From Adiantum capillus-veneris (lineage: Eukaryota; Streptophyta; Polypodiopsida; Polypodiales; Pteridaceae): 64,000 nt of DNA. The stretch spans positions 146,237,741-146,301,740 of the forward strand of contig CM043945.1 of the NCBI GenBank assembly GCA_014529385.2, written 5' to 3'. The stretch's first letter is position 1. Each line of letters opens with the position of its first letter. A program made the position numbers and the translations under genes. The notes under the pieces were generated by a model that searched no databases, was not told where the DNA came from, and saw only the letters and a program-made list of their open reading frames with translations. Of this stretch, positions 35,233 through 45,751 are shown one piece after another.

Positions 35233-37962
35233 TGTGAGATCCCCACCCCGTCGTCTCAAACGACGAATCTGATGGTAAACCTGGTGGCCACTAGATCTAC
35301 ACTAGAAGCAAACAAAGTGGTTTATGGTTCATCTAGCGGATGATCTCTCATCACAAAATGAGTTAAGTTCGAGCCTACTAGCATCGAGATCTAGTTCCAT
35401 CCCGCAGAGGAAGCGTGATTAACTTATCTAGCGATCCTAAGACCCACCTTCCAAGAGGAGAGAAGTCCCGAGTGCCTTTTTCCCATGTTTTAGAGGCATG
35501 TACACTCGAAACTTTTCCGCTCTAGGTGCAATGAGTAATACTAGCGTCAACTTATAGAACTATGGGGACAGAGAGTTCCCGACTAATCGGGACCACCCTT
35601 CTCTCACGCATTGGCAACCCGAGCCAAGCCCCCATTTTCCACCCCATACTCACACTTCCTTTTTGTTATCTAATTACTACCACACATGGTTGTTCAACAC
35701 ATAAGTTCAACCAGTATTGCAAAGCGGCACCAAGAGTGTAATTCTAGTAAAAATCCACTAAAAAACTCATTCATTTAAATTTCCAATGCTCTGGAGGCAC
35801 GAAATACCCCAATGAGTGTTTACTCCACCCGTTGTCGCCTAGTTGCCCATACAACTAGGTTTTCAACCGCTTAACCAGTAGTCGTGGACTTCCACCGCTT
35901 AACCAACAGTCGCGGATATCCACTGCTTAACCAACAGTCGTGGATTGGAGAGCCCTTAACCAGGAACTCTAGCTCCTGCGAATAACTTCGCGAGCTGCCC
36001 CCTATGATTAAGAGGGGGTCCGGACTAGATCAACATTGGAATTGAAAATGAACTAGCTGAGCTAAAATTTTCCTAGCAACCAATCTTTCCTACTTTAGAC
36101 AGTATATTCCGAAACCATTCTTTCCTACTTGAGTATACAATATAACTAATTTAAATGCCATGGTTTCTGTTGATTTCCAACATGTTGGGGAATGTGTTTT
36201 TCATCCTACCTTATTGAATGCAATGTTGCTTTAACAAACTTGAATTAAAACTTGACCTACTTCCACAATTTCCTCGTCATTGCTCTGTGAGATGGCCGGT
36301 ACTTGGTCGACCATGGGAGCTTTTCCCTTTCCATTAGTGTTGCTTGTTCCAGCCTTGCGGTCTTGGGAACCACCGAAACGAGTTCTCTTCACAGGGGCCA
36401 TTTTATACTCACTACTTAGATTGACAACTTGGTAAAAGAGGAGCTAATATTGAAGAGCAACATACGACCAAAATGACAGATTAGTTTCAATAATCAAATC
36501 CCTTTATACGAGAGGTTTGATTACGTCAAGACATAGAGATTTTTGATAGCACCTTACTTGTTCTATGGGAATTGGCCCTAAGGTTAATTACTTGGCCTAT
36601 ATAGTTAAGAATTTTAGGTTTCTTCTCAATCTATTTACTAGAGATGAGTTTGGCATGCTTAATCACTTCCTAATGCAAGTAGAGGTTTGCAGATTTACCG
36701 TTTGCATAGGTGAGAGGGTTTCTCCCTTCCTAGTGATTAATGATGGATTAATTTCACTAATTATATCCTAGTCTATGAGGTAATTGATTCTAATTTAGTT
36801 GTTTAAACATTGTGTGGCAATAGAAAGCATTTGATCGTGTCTACCTCGACTTGTTCTTAATTACAATGGTGACTAGCGGTTGATTCCTTAATAATGCATT
36901 AATCTATGATTAAGAAAGACTAACTGCTTTCATAATTACTAATTAGATTAATATTTATGCAATACATCAATGATACGGAGAATTAGAGAGTATCCATTGA
37001 GTAATTTAGCTAGGGTTATGCACAATAGATGCGGGATTAAGAGAATATTGGAGAGAATTGCAACAAGCATGAATTAAATTTGATATTACCGAGATTAGGC
37101 TGAATTCCTCTCGAAATTCTCATGCAATGGACTCGTTGAGATGAGAAATGGGCAGCACTTTCCTCGTTAGCTCTTCTTCCGAAGACTATGTCTGCGGGCA
37201 GCACCTCTGCAAGGTTTGTGTGTGTGTATGAGTGTGTGTGTATGTACTTAGTGTGTGTGTGTGTGTGAGCATATATATGTGGTTGTGTGTGTGTGAGCAT
37301 GCTCTTATATAGGCTCACAAGATGAAAAATTCGAATTTGTCTGCTATATGCATCTGGAGGAGTACTCACTTCATGCATGGCAGCTCTAGTTGCATACTTA
37401 CCAAGTGTCCCAACCTGCTCTAGAGCTCACTTAGTTTCTCTCTCTCTTGCATGGAAAGTAGCCCACGAGCCCTGTGAGTGTGTGAGGGCGCCCTCTACCT
37501 GCCATATCAACTCAGCAGTTCCCTGGAGCCGGTTCCCACACAGCTCCCGAGCCTCGGTGCCTCCCCGCATAACCTTAAGAATTTTTTTTTTTAATCCTAG
37601 ACGGGCAATTCTAATCAGATTTTGATGCCGAAACTTGCTATGCTAAGCTAGAACTAAGGTGCATAATCCGGAGTATCTGCCATATTTAGCAGCCCCCGAC
37701 GTCCGAAAATGCATTTTTTGTAAATTTCGGTTATGGGTGCAGTTTGTCGAGACGATCAAAACTAGACGGGTCGGGGGACCAAAAACTTACTATTTTTGGA
37801 AATTTTCCACAAAAATTATTTTAATTCACTTTTGGAAGCTTGATGACATTCTAAACATCATGGCATCCACAGATTTTGGAAAACTAAAAATAGTAACTTT
37901 TTCCATTAGGATTGTTTCATGGTACATTGGTGTTCTACTAGCTCGGGGTCGGGGACCTTATA
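35233..37962 (-). repeat. LTR D of TR-GAG array (5'-most in element orientation)
   Basis: 2730 bases. Its outer end reads TATAAGG instead of TGTAAGG, a single change at the terminal dinucleotide. A block present in the other LTRs near 35705 (about 40 bases between AAGTTCA and ACCAGTATTG) is missing here. Confidence 0.88.
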
Positions 37963-37967
37963 GTTTG

Positions 37968-38768
37968 CCATACCAATAGCATGGTAGGCAATTCTTGTGA
38001 GAACTTGAGGTGCTCCTAGATATGTTATCTTACCCTCTTTCTTTGTTCCCTCTAGTGTGGATAGAACATACAGTGCGTGGTCGACTTTAACACTTGTGTA
38101 AATGTGGTCGCAACTGCATGATTGGGTGTCGTGTACCTTGGCGGTCTCTTTGCGAGAAACTGGAAGTGTTGGTGGTATAATCTTGCTAATTCTTCCACTT
38201 GCTTCTCGATAAGATCAGCAAATGTTGCAGCAGTGGTTTCCTTGGTGAATGTACCCCCTGTCTTTCTATCTTTAGCTCTCATCATCATCCCTTCTGTCGG
38301 TAGTTTGAGAGCTTCGACCATGATCTCTTTCGTAATTACCACCCGACCTTGTTTCCTTGCTGGTCAGAGATTTGGGTTGTTCCATCTTCCTTGATTATGG
38401 ACCGGAGCTCATATGCTTTCTAAAAATCCACTCCACATGGCTCTTGTTCATAGAACTCTCTAAACCCAAGCCTTCTGTTAGCTTCCTTTTTCTCGAGTTT
38501 TGCTACGACATCATAGACCTCTTTTGGTAGAAGTTGCAATTCCGCCTGATGTCCTTCTTCACTTTTGAATCTACCTGTGAATATTGTGGTGTTGTTCTCC
38601 TCCAACTATTTCTTTGACAGATAGGTCACTTTGGCTGTTTTTACTGAACTGGGGTCCAATTGATATGGTGGTAGCTCTTGCAGCTTCTCCTTTTGAGAAA
38701 CCCTCTTCTTGGCCTTGTTTGCAGCTTGCATGGCTCGTGTTAAGTGAATAGAGTGTCAAATTTAGCAT
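37968..38768 (-). pseudogene. Unrecognised coiled-coil gene, 5' part
   Basis: Minus strand: FSKGEAARATTISIGPQFSK, FKSEEGHQAELQLLPKEVYD, VVAKLEKKEANRRLGFREFY then, in another frame, RVVITKEIMVEALKLPTEGM, FADLIEKQVEELARLYHQHF, and finally YLGAPQVLTRIAYHAIGMAN. At the array border the last frame joins directly to NLPPCPNQNTWIVSAQPFPR on the other side (22034 leftward). The pattern 'ITKEIMVEAL.LPTEG' is reminiscent of the 'I..e.I...lglP..G' motif in plant transposon-associated proteins; I treat this as a weak hint. Broken by frame changes and a TAG. Confidence 0.45.
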
Positions 38769-41700
38769 ATTTGACAGATTTCACTCTGAAATGTCCTTCA
38801 ATCTGAATTGCTGACAAATTGAGTCCAATTTTCTTCACATCAATTTTTCATGCATAGATACATAAAAACATGTAAAGATCAAAATCATGAAGTCCAAACA
38901 AAAAATTGCAACAAAAGTAAATAATCATGATTATTTACAGCTAAGTAATTTTGTCAAATTTTTGCAAATTTGGCGTGATAGGCTTGAATTATATATCAAT
39001 TAGATACGCTAAGTGAAATATGGGCTCATTTGGGTGCATAGGGTGAGAATGGTGCCAGATTTAGGCTTTAGGTCTCTGAAACAGTAGATGTAAAGGAATT
39101 TTGAGATTTTGAGCTCCAAAATTATTCAAACAGCTTGGTTAGTGGGCTTAGGACATCATGTACTTTGGTCCCATGATGGAAAAGATGCAATTTTTCCCAT
39201 CTTGGCAAAAAAGTAAATAATCACGATTATTAACTTTTTCATCAAAATGAACATTTTTTGGTGCAACTTGGTTCTAGGGATGGTGTAAACCTGTGTATGT
39301 AAATGAGGTGATTTGGATCAAAAAATGTGACTCATAACTCAAAATTTGGCTTGCAAGGACTTCTTTGCGTCTTTTGGCAATTTTCGAAGTTATAATTGAT
39401 TAGTCAATGAACGTAGAGACTTTGCTTTGTATTATGATCATTTTGGTTCATTCTTGAAATTTGGAATGTAATAGGTGTGTACAAGTGATATGTGAGGTGA
39501 TGATACAATTTGAAGCCAAAATTTTGTTAAAGTAAATAATCGCAATTATTTATAGCAGTCAACTTTTTCTTGCAAAACTTGAAAATTTTGACCTAAACAT
39601 GTTCTATGCACCTAAAACAAGTCCTAAATTGAATTTGGTAAAATTTGTTTTTGCCGGTATCACTTCATGCTTTGTCAACTCTGAAATCACCGATTTTTGT
39701 GACTACATGGCCTGTAGAGTTGGTCAGTCATTTTTGAGGCTATGTACTTGTCCGCAACATAGTCCTGAAGCAACTCATCCAATATTGGCCCATTTGGAGT
39801 TAGTTTGAGCTCGTATGAAGAATTTGATGCTTTGTAGCCTTCGAGCAGTGTTCTACTTTTCGAGGGTCTGGCTTGATTGATTTTATGAAACCAATCATAT
39901 ACATTGTGTATAGACCTCGTATGTAAGTTGTCTAAGGAGTCAGAATCCAATTCTGGCATCTGCCAAAAACCTAGCTTTGCTACTTGGGACCCTCTCGACC
40001 CTTGCCAAATGATCAACTACTAATGTAGAAGTGTTCTATCATGTTGGGGCTTGCTACAGTTCAAATCTCATCCGATTTGGTTGAGTTGACAGGCCGCTAT
40101 GGTTGATTTTTGGTCGTAGGTCTTCGTGCACTACTCAGAGTCTATGGTTTTTTCCAGGGGTTTAGACTAGCTATCGGGTGTACAAAATGGATCATTGATA
40201 AGTATAGAACTTACCCCTCATGTCTCGTGTGAGATGGTGCTGAAAACAGGCATCTGTGGACTCCCAAAAATGCGCGCGAAGAAGGTCTAAACGATCTCTC
40301 TCCAAAGGCAACAAGTGGAAATGAGGTGATTTTAGCCTACCTTGGGTATCTATACTCGGACTTCCCAAACCATTTTCCCCCAAATTCCTCTCTTAATCCT
40401 ACTAGGCCATGAAATCTATGCTGTACTCAAAAATTTCCCCAATCGGATTCCTGTAGCTCATTTTGCAAGAATTCTGCAAAAGTGGGCCTGGCCGCCTAAT
40501 TTAGGCTTCCCAATTCCATCTGCCGATTTGATTGAAAGTTTTTGTGCCTATCCCCCTTGTCTTTTTTATCATCAGCGTGTCTTCATTTTTTCCATCTGAG
40601 CTCCTTTGCTATTTATTATTAAATTTTGACCTGTTTATTGAAAAAATCAAAGAAATTAACAAAATGCGCTAAAAAAGCAAAGTGAAAATCCAATAATTAA
40701 GAAAATCCATTGAAAAACATAGCTTCGTTGTTTTTTGTTGGATTTCACCATTTTTAAGTCTCAATATCAAGAAAAACGATTAAAAATAATTAAAAAGGAC
40801 TACTTTTTAATGATTTTTTGATAATATATACACTATTTACACTCATCACAAAGATATCATTAGTTAATTTTCCTCTGTTGATGAATTATAAGGGCATTAT
40901 TAGGTAATTTTGCAAAAGAATTACACGTTAACATCAAACTTTTTCCTCCCTCTTCAAACATTGCCCTTAATTTAATTACTTAGTGCCCTTCCACCCCTCC
41001 TAGATGGCGTACTCCGGGACGACTGTGTGCATGGGTTGAACAATCGTGTATATACATAGCCATGGCTGGATCTACCATACTTTGAAGATCAATGCAGTTC
41101 AAACCATTATGGTGTGCAAGAGTTGGGTCTTGAGTAATTACTTCAAGGGTTTCTGATGTCGAGGCTTTCTGATGCGTCTTCCAAAGAGCAAATCTTGTAG
41201 CTTGTGTGCACTTTGCTTGATTGTACCCTCAGGATGCTTTAACACGCTGATTTCCTGAGATGTTGGTATCAGTTTTGACTGTTGTCAAGCTTTTATCCAC
41301 CATTGATATCTTGGCTCGTCTTGGTTAGAATGGTGTGGTTGAGTTTTCTGAGACTTAGCTCTCCATTGCTTGATCGGTTTTCCAGTTTGAGGAGAAGATA
41401 AGTGCTCCTACTTCTTCCAAATCCATTTTGTGTTAGGTTCCTTGCTCAGAGATGCTCATCTCTGTGTTTTGAACCTTGGACCGTCTTTGGTACTGTCAAC
41501 GATGTTTTGGGCATCCAGATTTGAATCGGCTTATCCTTAAGCTATGCTTTCGGTACCCAAATTTTCCTGACTCCTTGCATGCTACTTGTAGCATTTACTC
41601 ATTAGGAAATTTCGGAGGTCATTTGGAGGGCCTTCTAAGAAAATGTATTTTTCGCACTCTCTGTCTGGAAAATATGGCAAATAATAGAGGTGGGTCTGTC

Positions 41701-41990
41701 ATGGTAAAAGTTCAAAAAGTGTACTTTAAGTAGATTCTTTATCCTTCTAAACATTTGTCCGTAATGATTGAGGGATAATCTTCTTTTCAGTTGCATTGAA
41801 TGAACCTCGTCAACATGGAGGGAATGAGGCTAACATGGAGGGACGAAGCCGCAGCTGCCTATTCACTTTTCATTAAACCTGCACCTTTGGCTAATGGCGC
41901 ACTCCTCAAATGGCACAAATGTTACGCAGAAACAAGACAAATATCACCTTCACATTGATTTGGACAACGAGTACCAACCATTGATTAAGC
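38769..41990. other. AT-rich spacer with repeated palindromes and short minus-strand ORFs
   Basis: Minus-strand frames 39687-40016 (LGFWQMPELDSDSLDNLHTR, LTPNGPILDELLQDYVADKY) and 40192-40383 (FHLLPLERDRLDLLRAHFWE) look more protein-like than background and could be upstream exons of the coiled-coil gene. No family is recognised. A plus-strand frame at 41476-41733 is unremarkable. 40600-40900 is strongly AT-rich. Three AAGTAAATAATC palindromes lie at 38920, 39213 and 39534. Confidence 0.4.
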
Positions 41991-42018
41991 GGAGTAAAGC
42001 AAACACACATATACCGAC

Positions 42019-42106
42019 ATGCTCAAAGCTCAGGAAGCTAAACACATAGATATCTGGACGAGAGGCTCTCTCTATCCTAAGAATCCAATGACTAATGCGT
42101 CTCCAG
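42019..42106 (+). pseudogene. Unrecognised transposase-like gene, copy 2, N-terminal piece
   Basis: The ATG at 42019 opens MLKAQEAKHIDIWTRGSLYP, KNPMTNAS, and the frame continues across the gypsy insertion into PAFFNTTSLLTF at 52851. Copy 1 has VDLWVDTFIYPND then PTFNSLPTVL at the same place, which supports both the frame and the insertion junction. The true start may lie further upstream; a TAA 27 bases before the ATG closes the frame on that side. Confidence 0.55.
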
Positions 42107-43410
42107 TGATGGGGGCTTTTCACAAGCCAAGCTCCCATACCCCACTTCTCTCCTCCCCACCCCATGGAAACCTCCTCTTAGGGAGGGAGTGATAAAAAGC
42201 CATTGGAAAAGTAAGAAAAAAAATAAAGTATGATTATGTAAATATGTGAGAAAGGTAAAATAGGCCACCTCGTGCCTGCGGGGCAACCCATCCCCACCTT
42301 GCCTCCTTTTTCTTCACTGTTGTCCCGCCGTGTGTCCCTTTTCCTCTCCTCCACTCAAAAGGTCAACTGCCTCTCTCTTCCCCTTGTCCTTTCTCCTTTC
42401 TCTCTCCCCTCAAGCTACCCTACCCCTCACTAATAATACATTCTAACTCACATGCCACCTCTCCTATCTTCCAAAACAGTATACCCCACCCCCCATTTCT
42501 CTCTCTTATCATATCCCATGACCCAAATATCCCTCTCTCTCTCTCTCTAAAGGGTGCCATGTCTCCTGTCCTGTAGCCAGATAACCTCCCCCACACTCAC
42601 ACACACTCAGTTTCACTGAAAAAGGTGCCCACAGACCCATCCCCACCCGGTGGTTACCTGATTTTTCTTATGTTCACACACATCTGCACACAGATTCACC
42701 TCTGAACACACTCCCCTCTCTCCCCTCTTGTAATTACTTTATTCTCCATGTCACCTCTCTTTTTTCCATTCACCCATCTCTCCCTCTTAGTCTCTCTCAT
42801 GAGACTGTTGTTCTGGCACATTTACACACAGCCAGACAAGTGGGGCGCACAGTCACATGGCCTGTGTAGATAATGATTTCTTCATTTCTAAATTCTAGAA
42901 TTTCTCCCCCCTCCTCCCCTATATAAAGAAGGGTCACCATCACACTAAACACACACAACATCACCAAAGAGTACACTATGCACTGTGTGTGCCTAGTGCA
43001 CACACACACACCCACACCCACACCCACACCATCACCATCACCGCAATCACCATGCTCATCTTGAGCATGACCTCTACACCCTTGGGCTATGGAAGATGAA
43101 GGGCGGCTAAATGAAGGATGATGGCCATAACCCTCGTGCGAGTCTTCGCCATTAGCTCCCACCTATCCGCCATGTGCTCTACCACTCTCTCCCTTATCTT
43201 TCCCCTACCCTATGCTCCCCATTTCATCGCCTTATTCTCTAAATAAAGCTTGAGGTTTTGTGAGTATGTTTCTTGCAATGTTTTCCCATGTGAGGTGTGC
43301 GGAATCGCCACCTAGTCTTGTGTTTGGAGTGAGCTTGTGTATGTGTGAAGGGTGTGTGGACTCGCCATCCTTCTGTGATGCCTAAGTACTAAGCCGCTAT
43401 ACTCTCTCTC

Positions 43411-43444
<34 letters not shown>

Positions 43445-43658
43445 ACTTGATCTTATTGCCCTTCCTCTTCATGATTACTTCCAAGCATCCATCTCTCTTG
43501 GATGAAAACTTTGTTATGGTGGTGTGTTGTTTACGTCCTAGCCGCTCAAGCTAGGTGGTGCCCCCTGTTTGCTTTACTATGACAGGCTTGAGGCGCGCCA
43601 TTCGGTCCACGGTGTTTTAGAGGCCGTCGGGGGTTCGGGGTTCGCTTTGCTCCCGTCA
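42107..43658 (+). repeat. 5' LTR of gypsy Tat element
   Basis: 1552 bases, TGATGGGGGCTTTTCACAAG to GCTCCCGTCA. Contains 'CCCCTATATAAAG' at 42917-42929, a likely TATA box, an AATAAAG near 43240 that may be the poly(A) signal, and a CT tract at 43403-43444. Confidence 0.93.
42921..42928 (+). promoter_or_regulatory. TATA box of gypsy LTR promoter
   Basis: TATATAAA in the CT-rich LTR, conserved in the 3' LTR at about 51936. It lies some 735 bases before the LTR end, with purine/pyrimidine skew typical of plant core promoters. Confidence 0.65.
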
Positions 43659-43733
43659 TTTTATGCGTCCACTGACGATATTTTCATGAAACCCTTCAGT
43701 TTACAAGATTGAAATCCCTAAACTATTGTGAAT

Positions 43734-44197
43734 GGATGAATGGATAGCAGGATTTTCTAATTGGATGACAGAAGAAGAAGAGCTCCAAGCACAACTAAAC
43801 GAACTCCGCATCTCCATCGAAGCTCGAGTGCCAGGCATAACGGTAATCGATTTACAGTGGGGGAGTCAACCAACACGCCAAACCCAATAGATATACATAG
43901 GCCTGGTGCCAAGAAGAAGAAGGAGAAGGTCGAAACCATGTCCGAAACCTACAACCAACCCACAACAACAAAATGGAAGCAGCTTTGCACAATAGAGAAT
44001 CAACACTATTCTACTTTGAGAATCGAGTAACTCAAGTCACCGAGGTAATTATCACAGTCAGATTCCAAGTCGCACCTGATGCTGCAACACAGATAACGGA
44101 AGCATCGACTCACACTCTCAGTAGAGAAACTAGGGATCTACTGAGTTTGTTTCAGGAAAGAACACCACCCTCTCCCACAAGCTTGGACAGTGACTAA
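43734..44197 (+). pseudogene. Gypsy leader ORFs before gag
   Basis: The ATG at 43734 starts MDEWIAGFSNWMTEEEELQA, which runs about 50 codons to a TAG. In another frame, 43973-44197 gives MEAALHNRESTLFYFENRVT and ends ERTPPSPTSLDSD. Together they look like one broken upstream protein of about 150 residues, helical and acidic. Tat elements often carry extra upstream coding sequence; no function is known to me. Confidence 0.4.
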
Positions 44198-44515
44198 GCA
44201 CCTATAAGCTTCACATGAATCAGTACAACCTACCTCAAGACAAATCACACATACCAACACGTGTACGCTCAATCAAGGTAATACTGGACTTGAAGGCTCA
44301 CTACTAGCACGTCATTGACACCATGCTGGGTGGGGAGCGGTTTTTTGAGGTTCTGGCATCAGATCAGCCATTTGTCTTACCTTTGGTACAAGGCAATGTA
44401 CCGTTTGAAGTTTTAATATATGTCCTAGTATAAGAGGGTATACATGCCTCCTTGTAAAGAAGAAAAAACTTTTGCAAGTTAAGCAGTGTGTCTTTCTAGC
44501 TCTCTCTTAGTAATC

Positions 44516-45067
44516 ATGGCAAGTGTAGCATTTCCAACATTTAAAGGAAATAAGGGGGAGGATTTGGTAACAGACTTCCTAGATGACTTTGAAGTAGCAT
44601 GTGTAGTGAGCAACAAAGATACAGATGAATCCTGGGTTAGAATCTTTAAGCATCTCATGAAGCGAGAAGCTAGATCATGGTACAATGCACTTCCACAAGC
44701 AACCAAGGATGACTGGGAGCCCTTAAAAACCGCTTTTAAGAGGCGCTTTGGGGGAGGTACCACTTCAGAAAAGTTGTGGGACAAGTTGAGAGACTTGAAG
44801 CAGGAGGGTCTTTTAGAATATGCCACCTATGAGTCCAAATTTGTGGATTTGTGGGAATGGTGGGTTGAGTCATTGGCAAGGGAGAAAGCTGCACCCGATT
44901 TCCTAAAAAAAGATCGGTTCACGCATGGCTTATGGCCGCTTCTCAAGGAGAAGGTGAAAGGTAGATTCCCGGCTACGTATGAGTTAGCCGTTGAGATTGC
45001 TCGCCTTAAGGACAAGAAGCTACGAATGAAAGCCAAAGAAACCGAGTCAACAGAAGCAGGAACATAG
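44516..45067 (+). CDS. Gypsy gag (capsid region)
   Basis: The preferred start is the ATG at 44516 (MASVAFPTFKGNKGEDLV), which opens at the usual place for retrotrans_gag. The core motifs are LMKREARSWYNALPQATKDD, then WEPLKTAFKRRFGG, LRDLKQEGLLEYATYESKFV, and FTHGLWPLLKEKVKGRFP, matching the W..W...F, YE.kF and L.Gl spacing of Ty3-type capsid domains. The frame closes at 45065 (TAG) and Gag continues in another frame with the proline-rich tail and zinc knuckle. Confidence 0.88.
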   Translation: MASVAFPTFKGNKGEDLVTDFLDDFEVACVVSNKDTDESWVRIFKHLMKREARSWYNALPQATKDDWEPLKTAFKRRFGGGTTSEKLWDKLRDLKQEGLLEYATYESKFVDLWEWWVESLAREKAAPDFLKKDRFTHGLWPLLKEKVKGRFPATYELAVEIARLKDKKLRMKAKETESTEAGT

Positions 45068-45142
45068 TGTCGACCAGCAACTACGACAACCACCATTCCA
45101 CCACCACCACCGGCTCTTGGGGTAAGAGATGACCAACAAGAT

Positions 45143-45727
45143 ATGTTGGCCCATATTACTGACCAATTGCAAAATTTGTCTGTCCACTTAACACAGCAAG
45201 GGAGGAGTCAAGAAAGAGATCAAGACCTTGGAGGAGCACGACGACAAAACAGGGAGTATCACTACCAGAACTGCGGAGAAGACGGTCACGATATGTACTA
45301 CTGTCCCAAACCACGACAAAACTATAATAGAGGAGGTAGGAGGAACCAATTGTCACCCCCTAGAGAAAGAACACCCCCACCCCGAGCACCAGCCCCACAA
45401 ACACAAATTCTACGTCCACCCCAGACACCACCACAAGCATCTATCCCACCTCTTCCACCAGCACCACCACCTGATCGCCCTGTAAACATCATAAGGCTAG
45501 AAGAGAAAGGAAAGTCCGTAGTAGTGGATCCACCGAGAGCAAAAGAGAGGGACAAGGGTAAGGAGAAGATAACCTTTTTAGAACCACTTGAATCCATGAC
45601 TGTGAAAAGAGCTAGGAGGGAGAAAGCTACACAATCAGATGGTGAGAGAAGCATGAGAGGAGAGACTAGCAAGAGGCCATCCAGGCCACGACGGAAATTG
45701 GGCATCACCAACTTCCAGCTAGTGTAA
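45143..45727 (+). pseudogene. Gypsy gag C-terminus with defective zinc knuckle
   Basis: The frame reads HITDQLQNLSVHLTQQGRSQ, then YHYQNCGEDGHDMYYCPKPR. The knuckle has C..., G, H and the last C, but its first Cys is Tyr (TAC for TGC, a one-base change). A proline-rich linker (PPPRAPAPQTQILRPPQTPP) and a basic segment follow, ending at TAA 45725-45727, after which pol continues. Confidence 0.85.
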
Positions 45728-45751
45728 AGTTCTAAGCCCTATGATCTAACA

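Larger units (their letters stand above)
22035..37962 (-). mobile_element. Tandem array of a gag-only LTR retrotransposon: four LTRs, three internal regions
   Basis: A unit of about 4.4 kb is repeated head to tail as LTR-internal-LTR-internal-LTR-internal-LTR, with LTRs at 22035-24802, 26446-29237, 30876-33592 and 35233-37962. Each internal region (about 1640 bases) encodes only Gag on the minus strand. Each has an initiator tRNA-Met-like primer site next to the LTR and a purine tract (TTGGGGAGGA) at the other end. This is the plan of non-autonomous TR-GAG elements described in plants. Tandem sharing of LTRs is the usual product of unequal recombination between LTRs, or of nested/tandem integration. 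A near-perfect five-base duplication flanks the whole block, arguing for one insertion followed by expansion. Confidence 0.9.

Noticed and set aside
42790..43162. Gly/Val-rich minus-strand ORF repeated at 51813-52166
   Set aside because: Antisense reading of the gypsy LTR, present in both LTRs; no support as a gene.
43659..43700. Primer binding site of the gypsy element
   Set aside because: The sequence after the 5' LTR (TTTTATGCGTCCACTGACG) does not match a tRNA 3' end I can recognise, so no site is annotated.
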